Shown: one piece after another, positions 53,382 to 64,000 of the stretch
Layout of the letters: each line of letters opens with the position of its first letter
Position numbering within the stretch: the stretch's first letter is position 1
From: Roseateles terrae
Lineage (GTDB): Bacteria; Pseudomonadota; Gammaproteobacteria; Burkholderiales; Burkholderiaceae_C
Direction: 5' to 3'
Assembly: GCF_014192155.1 (NCBI RefSeq)
Contig: NZ_JACHXO010000005.1
Coordinates: 248,001 to 312,000 of the forward strand
Length of the DNA: 64,000 nt
Notes under the pieces: generated by a model
Seen by the model: the letters and a program-made list of their open reading frames with translations, nothing else
What the model was told of the DNA's origin: nothing
Database searches by the model: none
Program-made: the position numbers and the translations under genes

Positions 53382-55624
53382 AGACTTTTGTGGAGAACGC
53401 TTCCATGAGCGCCCGAACGAGCGACCCGTCGACGAACGGGACCAGCCAGACCAAGATCCGTGCCGGTTGGCGAGTGCTGGCCTGTGCCCTGGGCCTGGCG
53501 GCCCTGATGCCGGTGCAGGCATTCGCGCAGAACCTCATCCGTTCCATCACCTCGACGCAGCAGTCCGGCAATGATGTCGTGCGCATCGAGCTGTCCAAGC
53601 CGCTGACGGAAGTCCCCAAGGGATTTGCCGTCCAGGTGCCTCCGCGTATCGCGCTGGACCTGCCGGGCGTGAGCAACGGCATCGGCCGCAACCTGGTGGA
53701 CATCAACACCGGCAACATGCGCACGGCCAATGTGGCCCAGGCGGGTGACCGTACCCGTGTGGTGCTGAACCTGCGTCAGGCCAGCACCTATCGTGCGCAG
53801 CTGCAGGACAACTCGCTGCTGATCTTCCTGGACTCGAGTCCGGCGGCACAGCCGACGGCCGCAGCTGAAGCGGCCAGCGGTGTCACCACCGAGCCGCTGC
53901 ATTTCGCACCGAGCCAGAATTCGGGCGTGCAGGCCCTGCAGGACATCGACTTCCGTCGCGGCGCTGATGGCGCCGGCCGTGTGGTGGTGAACCTGCCCAG
54001 CAGCCAGGTCGGCGTGGACATCCAGCAGCAGGGCAAGAGCCTGGTGGTGGAATTCCCGCGCAGCTCGCTGCCGGAGCGCCTGCGTCGCCGCATGGACGTG
54101 ACTGACTTCGGCACGCCGGTGGACACCGTGGTGGCCACCCAAACCGGTGATCGCGTCCGTCTGGTCGTGACCCCGCGCGGCAACTGGGAACACAGCGCCT
54201 ACCAAAGCGACAACCAGTTCGTGCTGGAAGTACGCCCGCAGAAGATCGATCCGAACAAGCTGACTCAAGGTCCTGGCTACGCCGGCGACAAGTTGAGCCT
54301 GAACTTCCAGAACATCGAAGTGCGCGCCCTGCTGCAGGTCATTGCCGACTTCACCAACTTCAACGTGGTGACCAGCGATGCCGTGACCGGCAACGTGACC
54401 CTGCGCCTGAAGGACGTGCCCTGGGACCAGGCGCTGGACATCATCCTGCAGGCCAAGGGTCTGGGTCTGCGCAAGTCCGGCAATGTGCTGTGGATTGCGC
54501 CGAAGGAAGAGCTCGCGATCAAAGAAAAGGCTGAACTCGAGGCGAAGGCCCAGGTGACGCAGCTGGAACCCCTGCGCACCCAATCGTTCCAGCTCAACTA
54601 CACCAAGGCTGAAGAAATCGCCAAGGGCCTGACGGGTCAAAACAGCGGCAGCAGTTCTTCCTCCTCGTCCAACGGCGGCACGAACTCCAACCGGATCCTG
54701 TCACCTCGAGGTAGCCTGATCTACGAAACTCGCACGAACCAACTGTTCATCAGCGACATTCCTTCCAAGCTGGAAGAGATCGCCGCGATGATTGCGAAGA
54801 TCGACATCCCCGTGCGTCAGGTGCTGATTGAAGCCCGCATCGTGGAAGCGACGGACACCTTCGGCCGCACCCTGGGTGTGAAGCTGGGCACCACCCAGAG
54901 CATTGCCGGTGCGTACAGCGCCGGCGGTACCAAGGCCGTAGTGGGTGGCACTTACACCGGCGTGGGCTGGCAGACAGGCCAGGTCGCGACGCAGCCCGAC
55001 TTCACCAACAGTCAGTTCGTGAACCTGGCTGCCAACACCACCTCCGACGTGTTCGCCGGTGCCAACGCAGCCACCTTCGCCGTGTCGCTGTTCGGCTCGA
55101 GCGCCAGCCGCTTCCTGAACCTGGAACTGTCGGCGCTGGAATCGGACGGCAAGGGCAAGATCGTGTCGAGCCCTCGTGTGGTCACGGCCGACCAGACCAA
55201 GGCGTTGATCGAACAGGGTGAAGAAATCCCGTATCAGCAAGCCACCTCGAGCGGCGCCACCTCGGTGACCTTCAAGAAGGCCGTGCTGAAGCTGGAAGTC
55301 ACCCCGCAGATCACGCCGGAAGGCAATGTGATCCTGACCGTGGACGTCAACAAGGACAGCCGCGGCACCCTGACCACCATGGGTTATGCCATCAACAACA
55401 AGCATGTGCAGACCCTGGTGCTGGTGGAAAACGGCGGCACGGTGGTGATCGGCGGTATCTACACGCAGGACGAGCAGGAATCCGAGAACAAGGTGCCTTA
55501 CCTGGGTGACATCCCGCTGCTGGGCAACCTGTTCAAGAACCGCGCCCGCACCTCCAACAAGACCGAACTGCTGATCTTCATCACGCCCAAGGTGGTGAGC
55601 GACCGCATCTCGGCCTCGCGCTGA
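53378..55624 (+). CDS. pilQ: Type IV pilus secretin PilQ
   Basis: Outer-membrane secretin through which the pilus emerges. The 748-residue precursor has a signal peptide (WRVLACALGLAALMPVQAFA, about 28-47), two AMIN domains (about 50-150 and 180-290) that bind peptidoglycan, N0/N1 domains (about 305-480, LSLNFQNIEVRALLQVIADFTNFNVV) and the secretin domain (about 500-745) ending [36 protein letters not shown] Ser/Asn-rich loop lies near 425-440. The first ATG overlaps pilP; an internal ATG at 53405 is possible. aroK follows within 10 bases. Confidence 0.97.
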   Translation: MKTFVENASMSARTSDPSTNGTSQTKIRAGWRVLACALGLAALMPVQAFAQNLIRSITSTQQSGNDVVRIELSKPLTEVPKGFAVQVPPRIALDLPGVSNGIGRNLVDINTGNMRTANVAQAGDRTRVVLNLRQASTYRAQLQDNSLLIFLDSSPAAQPTAAAEAASGVTTEPLHFAPSQNSGVQALQDIDFRRGADGAGRVVVNLPSSQVGVDIQQQGKSLVVEFPRSSLPERLRRRMDVTDFGTPVDTVVATQTGDRVRLVVTPRGNWEHSAYQSDNQFVLEVRPQKIDPNKLTQGPGYAGDKLSLNFQNIEVRALLQVIADFTNFNVVTSDAVTGNVTLRLKDVPWDQALDIILQAKGLGLRKSGNVLWIAPKEELAIKEKAELEAKAQVTQLEPLRTQSFQLNYTKAEEIAKGLTGQNSGSSSSSSSNGGTNSNRILSPRGSLIYETRTNQLFISDIPSKLEEIAAMIAKIDIPVRQVLIEARIVEATDTFGRTLGVKLGTTQSIAGAYSAGGTKAVVGGTYTGVGWQTGQVATQPDFTNSQFVNLAANTTSDVFAGANAATFAVSLFGSSASRFLNLELSALESDGKGKIVSSPRVVTADQTKALIEQGEEIPYQQATSSGATSVTFKKAVLKLEVTPQITPEGNVILTVDVNKDSRGTLTTMGYAINNKHVQTLVLVENGGTVVIGGIYTQDEQESENKVPYLGDIPLLGNLFKNRARTSNKTELLIFITPKVVSDRISASR

Positions 55625-55634
55625 TCCTCGCTGG

Positions 55635-56261
55635 ATGAAGCTGTCTCTGGTCGGCATGCCCGGCGGTGGGAAATCCACCGTCGGCCGACTGCTGGCCAGA
55701 CAGCTGGATGCGCCCTTCATCGACTCCGACGCCGAGATTGAGAAATCGCTCGGCGGCGAGACGATCAAGGACTACTTCGCCCGCAAGGGCGAATTGTCGT
55801 TTCGGGACCTCGAAAGCCGCGTCATTGGTGAGCTGCTCCAGCGGCCCGGCGAAATGGTGCTGGCCACCGGCGGTGGGGCGGTGCTGCGCGACATCAATCG
55901 CGACCGGCTGCACGAGCATTCGACGGTCGTTTACCTTCGCTCCTCCCCGGAAGAACTCTTCCGCCGCCTGCGGCACGACACCACCCGTCCGCTGCTGCAG
56001 GTGGCCAATCCCCTGGCGAAGCTGCGCGAGCTTTATGCGCAGCGCGATCCGCTCTACCGGCGCTGTGCGCACTTCGTGCTGGAGACGAGCCGCCCGTCGG
56101 TCAATGGGCTGGCCAACATGATCCTGATGCAGCTGGAACTGGCCGGCCACATCGATCCGGCACGGGTCGCTGCGACGGTGGGGGCCAGCGTCGTGGCCGC
56201 CCCTGCGGCGGCGGGCGCTTCGGAGTCCGGCGGCGATGCCCCGTACACTCCGGGGACATGA
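55635..56261 (+). CDS. aroK: Shikimate kinase
   Basis: Phosphorylates shikimate to shikimate 3-phosphate in the chorismate pathway. The 208-residue protein has Walker A as [15 protein letters not shown] (residues 7-21), the shikimate-binding [20 protein letters not shown] and GGGAVLRD, and the LID arginine in [10 protein letters not shown]. The C-terminal 30 residues are an Ala/Gly-rich extension. The gene is linked to pilQ upstream and overlaps aroB by four bases, a widely conserved order in beta- and gammaproteobacteria. Confidence 0.96.
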   Translation: MKLSLVGMPGGGKSTVGRLLARQLDAPFIDSDAEIEKSLGGETIKDYFARKGELSFRDLESRVIGELLQRPGEMVLATGGGAVLRDINRDRLHEHSTVVYLRSSPEELFRRLRHDTTRPLLQVANPLAKLRELYAQRDPLYRRCAHFVLETSRPSVNGLANMILMQLELAGHIDPARVAATVGASVVAAPAAAGASESGGDAPYTPGT

Positions 56262-57397
56262 GCCCCACCGTTCCGTCCTCCACGTCCACGTCCCCTCGTC
56301 CCTATGCCCGCGTGCCCATCGAACTGGGTGACCGCAGCTACGAGATCCGCATCGCGCCGGGTCTGCTGGACGAGCCGGATACCTGGGCCGGGCTGCCGCG
56401 CGCCTCGACCGCCCTGATCGTCACCAACGACATCGTGGCACCGCTCTACCTGGCGCGGTTGCGCCAGCAGCTGTCGGGCGTCTACAGCCGGGTGGAGACC
56501 CTCGTCCTCCCGGATGGAGAAGCGCAGAAGAGCTGGGAGAGTCTGGACCGCATCATGGACCACCTGCTGGCAGCGACGGCAGACCGCAAGACGGTCCTGT
56601 TCGCGCTGGGCGGTGGGGTGATCGGCGACCTGACCGGCTTTGCTGCGGCCATCTACATGCGCGGCGTGCCCTTTGTGCAGGTGCCCACCACACTGCTGGC
56701 CCAGGTCGATTCGTCGGTCGGTGGCAAGACGGCCATCAACCATCCGCGCGGCAAGAACATGGTGGGCGCGTTCTACCAGCCCGCCCGCGTCGTGGCCGAT
56801 CTGGACACCCTGGACACCTTGCCCGCTCGAGAACTCTCCGCAGGGCTGGCGGAAGTCATCAAATACGGCCCGATCGCGGATGCCGCCTTCCTGGACTGGA
56901 TCGAGCAGAACCTCTCCGCGCTGATGGCGCGAGACAAGCAGGCCCTGGCCTACGCCGTTCAGCGCAGCTGCGAGATCAAGGCCTGGGTGGTGGGTCAGGA
57001 TGAGCGTGAATCGGGCCTGCGGGCCATCCTCAACTTTGGCCACACCTTCGGCCATGCGATCGAGACCGGCATGGGGTATGGCCGCTGGCTGCATGGTGAG
57101 GCGGTGGGCTGCGGCATGGTGCTGGCGTCGGACCTCTCGGCACGGCTGGGCCTGGTGCCGACCGCCTTTGTGGAGCGGATGAAGCGGTTGATCCGGGCGG
57201 CTGGTTTGCCGGTGGTGGCGCCCGCCCTGGGTCTGGACCGTTATCTGGAACTGATGCAGATCGACAAAAAGAACGAGGGCGGCGACATCCGCTTTGTGGT
57301 GATCGAAGGCCTGGGCAAGGCGGGCGTGCGCAGCGCCCCGACCGAACTGATTGCCGAGGTTCTGGCCACCCATTGCGACCCCTCTGCCGATACCTGA
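56258..57397 (+). CDS. aroB: 3-dehydroquinate synthase
   Basis: NAD- and metal-dependent enzyme converting DAHP, the product of AroG, to 3-dehydroquinate. The 379-residue product has the NAD loop [39 protein letters not shown] and the zinc ligands in [21 protein letters not shown] and HGEAVGCGM. The first 15 residues (Ser/Thr/Pro) are a non-conserved extension. The start overlaps aroK. The pathway role complements the aroG gene 52 kb away in the window. Confidence 0.97.
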   Translation: MSPTVPSSTSTSPRPYARVPIELGDRSYEIRIAPGLLDEPDTWAGLPRASTALIVTNDIVAPLYLARLRQQLSGVYSRVETLVLPDGEAQKSWESLDRIMDHLLAATADRKTVLFALGGGVIGDLTGFAAAIYMRGVPFVQVPTTLLAQVDSSVGGKTAINHPRGKNMVGAFYQPARVVADLDTLDTLPARELSAGLAEVIKYGPIADAAFLDWIEQNLSALMARDKQALAYAVQRSCEIKAWVVGQDERESGLRAILNFGHTFGHAIETGMGYGRWLHGEAVGCGMVLASDLSARLGLVPTAFVERMKRLIRAAGLPVVAPALGLDRYLELMQIDKKNEGGDIRFVVIEGLGKAGVRSAPTELIAEVLATHCDPSADT

Positions 57398-57412
57398 CCG
57401 GGCGGCCTGAAG

Positions 57413-57451
57413 CAGCCGCTTGAACCAGCCGCTTGAACCAGCCGCTTGAAC
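57413..57451. repeat. Three perfect tandem copies of a 13-base repeat
   Basis: CAGCCGCTTGAAC at 57413-57425, 57426-57438 and 57439-57451, followed by a degenerate CTGCCGCC. It fills most of the 75-base spacer between aroB and dgt. Confidence 0.95.
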
Positions 57452-57472
57452 CTGCCGCCCAATGCGACCACC

Positions 57473-58612
57473 ATGACCGATACGCTGCGTGCCTCCTATG
57501 CCTCCCACCCAGCCAGCAGTCGGGGTCGCCGCCATCCGGAACGCCCGGCACCGACGCGCAGTGATTACCAGCGCGACCGGGACCGCATCGTCCACAGCAG
57601 TGCGTTCCGTCGCCTCGTCTACAAGACGCAGGTCTTCCTCAACCATGAGGGCGACCTGTTTCGCACCCGGCTGACCCACTCCCTGGAGGTCGCCCAGCTG
57701 GGGCGCTCCATCGGTCGCAGCCTCGGGCTGGACGAGGATCTCATCGAGACCGTGGCGCTGGCGCATGACCTGGGCCACACGCCGTTTGGCCATGCGGGCC
57801 AGGACGTGCTCAATGACTGCATGCAGGCGCACGGCGGCTTCGAGCACAACCTGCAGTCTCTGCGGGTGGTGGATCAGCTTGAACAGCGCTACCCGCAGTT
57901 CGACGGTCTCAACCTCAGCTTCGAAAGCCGAGAGGGCATCCTCAAGCACTGCAGCAAGCGCGACGCCCTGCGCCTCGAAGCGCTGGAACCCGGCGGCGTG
58001 GCGGCCCGCTTCCTTGCCGGCGGTCAGCCCAGCCTCGAAGCCCAGCTCTGCAACCTGGCGGACGAGGTCGCCTACAACGCGCACGACGTGGATGATGGTG
58101 TCCGCTCCGGCCTCATCACACTGGAGCAACTGGAGCAGGTGCCGCTGGTCAAGCGCTTCCTGGACGACACCCTGACCGAGTACCCACACCTCACCGGCAA
58201 ACGCCTGCTGGCCGAGACCATCCGCCGCATGCTCTCGGAGCAGGTCTACGACATCATCGCGGCCACCCGCAGGGCCATCCAGGACGCTGGCATCACCACG
58301 GCCGATGACGCCCGCGCCGCAGGGCCGCTGGTCCGCTTCACACCCGCGATGCGTCAGGCCAGCACCGAACTCAAGCGCTTCCTCTTTGCCAATCTCTACC
58401 GTCATGCAGCGGTGCAGGACAAACGCGCCAGCGCCGAAGAGGTCCTGCGGGATCTCTTCCAGATCTACCTGGCCGACCCCGACAAATTGCCGGCCGACTG
58501 CGCCAATCCCGAGGACCACCCCCGGGCCTGTGCCGATTACATCGCTGGCATGACCGACCGATATGCCCTCAAGGAGCATGAGCGTCTGACAGGGAAAAAG
58601 CTCTTCGGGTGA
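57473..58612 (+). CDS. dgt: Deoxyguanosinetriphosphate triphosphohydrolase-like protein (HD domain)
   Basis: HD-domain dNTP triphosphohydrolase that releases tripolyphosphate from dGTP and related dNTPs. The 379-residue protein has the YQRDRDRIVHSSAFRRLVYKTQVF entry and the metal site spread over RLTHSLEVAQLGR (His), LAHDLGHTPFGHAG (His-Asp) and a later Asp in LADEVAYNAHDVDDG. Length fits the shorter Dgt class 2 enzymes. The ATG at 57473 (MTDTLRASYA) is preferred to the upstream TTG at 57446, which lies in the tandem repeat. It is probably the last gene of the pil-aro-dgt transcript. Confidence 0.94.
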   Translation: MTDTLRASYASHPASSRGRRHPERPAPTRSDYQRDRDRIVHSSAFRRLVYKTQVFLNHEGDLFRTRLTHSLEVAQLGRSIGRSLGLDEDLIETVALAHDLGHTPFGHAGQDVLNDCMQAHGGFEHNLQSLRVVDQLEQRYPQFDGLNLSFESREGILKHCSKRDALRLEALEPGGVAARFLAGGQPSLEAQLCNLADEVAYNAHDVDDGVRSGLITLEQLEQVPLVKRFLDDTLTEYPHLTGKRLLAETIRRMLSEQVYDIIAATRRAIQDAGITTADDARAAGPLVRFTPAMRQASTELKRFLFANLYRHAAVQDKRASAEEVLRDLFQIYLADPDKLPADCANPEDHPRACADYIAGMTDRYALKEHERLTGKKLFG

Positions 58613-58665
58613 TGGGCCTTTCCCGCCGCAGACGACCTTGACACGCAGGCGCGCACTCACTGCTC

Positions 58666-58736
58666 CAGCACTCCCTTCAGCGGGAGATGCGACGGCTGAG
58701 CATTGCGCCAAGATGGCGCATGTTCCGGGAGTGCTG
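58666..58736. repeat. Nested inverted repeat between dgt and the Y1 transposase
   Basis: Outer arms CAGCACTCCC (58666-58675) and GGGAGTGCTG (58727-58736), 10 bp perfect. Inside, TGCGCCA (58704-58710) and TGGCGCA (58714-58720) form a perfect 7-bp hairpin with a 3-base loop. No T-tract. This is the main feature of the 358 bases between dgt and the transposase; the rest shows no gene. Confidence 0.75.
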
Positions 58737-58923
58737 ATCTTGATGGGGTAGTAGGCGGTCACGCAGGCCATGAGCAACACCGCTGCATGCCAACTCTTTG
58801 CAGGGCACGCCTCGCAAACGCGCCACTGGCCCGGACCATGGCGTCAAAGAGCCCAGGGGGGTGACTTGGAGCGCAGCCCTCCGCGCTTGTGGATCCTACA
58901 AGGCGCCGTCGGACTCCTCATCC

Positions 58924-58941
58924 ATAATTGGGGACAGACTT
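58924..58941. repeat. Left flanking motif of the Y1 transposase (inverted copy)
   Basis: ATAATTGGGGACAGACTT. Its reverse complement, AAGTCTGTCCCCAATTAT, resembles the two motifs downstream of the transposase at 59665-59687 and 59715-59737. It lies 30 bases before the transposase ATG. Confidence 0.5.
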
Positions 58942-58970
58942 CCCCCACTCCCGGCATCCCCAGACGCATC

Positions 58971-59666
58971 ATGGCCCGTCTCCCCCGCCTCGCCCTGGCG
59001 CACCACCTTCACCACGTCATCCACCGCGGTCACAACCTGCAGCCGATCGCGCAGGACGACGACGACCGCCGCGCCCTGATCGCGGCCCTGCAGGACTGCG
59101 CCGCCACGCAGAAGGTGGCGATCCACGCTTACGTGGTGATGCCGAACCACCTGCATCTGCTGGCCACCCCCACCACCCAGGACGGCCTCTCGCGGATGAT
59201 GCAGTCCCTCGGCCGCCGCTATGTCGCGGCGTACAACCAGCGCCATCAACGGGTCGGCACGCTCTGGGAAGGGCGCTTTCGCGCGGCCCCGGTGGAAGCC
59301 TCGACCTTCCTGCTCCCCCTGATGCGCAGCATCGAACTCAACCCCCTGCGCGCCGGACTCGCCACGGAGCCGGCGGACTATCCCTGGTCCTCCGCCGCCC
59401 ACCATCTCGGACGCCGCCGCGACCCCCTCATCAGCGATCCGGCCGACTTCTGGGCGCTCGGCAACACCCCCTTCGAGCGCGAGCTCACCTGGCGGCGCTG
59501 GCTGGAAGAAGGGGAAGCCGAATCGGAGCGGAAGCGCATCATCGACGCAGCGTTGAAAGGGTGGCCGCTCGGCTCCCCCGCTTTCCTCGCCGCTCTGTCC
59601 GAACTCAGCCCCCGGCCCACCGCCCCGCGACCACGCGGCCGACCCAAAAAAGCAGCGCCCGGATGA
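58971..59666 (+). CDS. REP-associated tyrosine transposase (Y1/IS200-like, RAYT)
   Basis: A 231-residue single-strand transposase-like HUH endonuclease of the RAYT group, which is usually single-copy and acts on dispersed REP palindromes. Visible motifs are MARLPRLALAHHLHHVIHRGHN, the HUH metal site in VVMPNHLHLLATP (residues about 49-61), the likely catalytic Tyr in LGRRYVAAYNQRHQRVGTLWEGRF, and SIELNPLRAGLATEPADYPWSS near 125-146. A basic C-terminal tail (RPRGRPKK) may bind nucleic acid. The ATG at 58971 is the family start; the frame is open upstream to 58770 without homology. Intact and possibly functional. Degenerate repeat motifs flank it. Confidence 0.92.
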   Translation: MARLPRLALAHHLHHVIHRGHNLQPIAQDDDDRRALIAALQDCAATQKVAIHAYVVMPNHLHLLATPTTQDGLSRMMQSLGRRYVAAYNQRHQRVGTLWEGRFRAAPVEASTFLLPLMRSIELNPLRAGLATEPADYPWSSAAHHLGRRRDPLISDPADFWALGNTPFERELTWRRWLEEGEAESERKRIIDAALKGWPLGSPAFLAALSELSPRPTAPRPRGRPKKAAPG

Positions 59667-59737
59667 CTCCGTCCCCATTTAATTCGCAACACTCACTCCA
59701 CTATCCGTTAATTCGACCCTGACCCCATTTAGTTGCG
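59665..59737. repeat. Right flanking motifs of the Y1 transposase (two direct copies)
   Basis: Two related 23-base motifs at 59665-59687 (GACTCCGTCCCCATTTAATT core) and 59715-59737 (GACCCTGACCCCATTTAGTT core) share CCCCATTTA and about 16 positions overall. The first overlaps the last base pairs of the transposase stop. Together with the inverted copy at 58924-58941 they bracket the gene. Confidence 0.55.
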
Positions 59738-59803
59738 CTTGTGTGCGTTTGCCGTCGTTGCTAACCTGCGCGGGTTTCCCCAAGAACCCCCTGGAGGCCA
59801 CCG

Positions 59804-64000
<4,197 letters not shown>

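Noticed and set aside
56054-58780. A 908-codon minus-strand frame across aroK, aroB and dgt.
   Set aside because: It spans three well-supported plus-strand genes and an intergenic tandem repeat, with no family resemblance; it is a GC-driven shadow.

Overview
The window is about 64 kb of GC-rich chromosomal DNA from a betaproteobacterium, most likely order Burkholderiales. This rests on the high GC content, the Burkholderiales-type porins, the pilMNOPQ-aroK-aroB-dgt-gltB order and the rplM-rpsI-erpA-anmK-M23 peptidase-tyrS order. A Roseateles/Mitsuaria-like genus is a guess. Most of it is ordinary core genome. No prophage, integrative element, CRISPR array, tRNA or rRNA was seen. The only mobile-element-related gene is a REP-associated (Y1) transposase at 58971-59666.

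Layout. 1-2697: yraN (partial), rsmI, tldD. 2789-4154: DAHP synthase (aroG) behind what looks like a complete aromatic-amino-acid attenuator: a Phe/Tyr/Trp-rich leader peptide, an antiterminator segment and an intrinsic terminator. 4234-6204: htpG with a near-consensus heat-shock (sigma-32) promoter. 6259-9119: srkA kinase, a DUF2726 protein and a GNAT acetyltransferase, all on the minus strand. 9274-10863: rplM-rpsI and erpA. 11006-15186: anmK and an M23 peptidase (minus), then tyrS. 15374-18331: a GH15 glycoside hydrolase and an acyltransferase-3 membrane protein. 18744-21526: a Tricorn-like S41 protease broken into two overlapping reading frames by what looks like an internal deletion. 21635-22534: a 5'-nucleotidase.

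22648-34121 is a full type II secretion locus. gspG-H-I-J-K-L-M-N-D-E-F runs on the minus strand and gspC is divergent on the plus strand. It is followed by a CobT-like protein with altered active-site residues, ilvA with a long leader containing its own promoter and terminator, an OsmC-family protein and coq7. 39064-41463 holds two general porins. 41697-47031 is a dipeptide/oligopeptide ABC operon (two permeases, two ATPases) with an M20 amidohydrolase between the permeases and no binding-protein gene. lptM and cyaY follow divergently, then mrcA (PBP1A), which is divergent from pilMNOPQ-aroK-aroB-dgt. gltB starts at 59804 and runs off the window.

Functional themes are aromatic and branched-chain amino acid synthesis (aroG, aroK, aroB, ilvA, gltB), envelope building and recycling (mrcA, anmK, M23 peptidase, lptM, porins), protein export and surface machines (type II secretion, type IV pilus secretin complex), and proteostasis (htpG, tldD, Tricorn-like protease). 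The most interesting signals are regulatory: the aroG attenuator, the ilvA leader, the structured cobT leader, and the hairpins around the REP-associated transposase.
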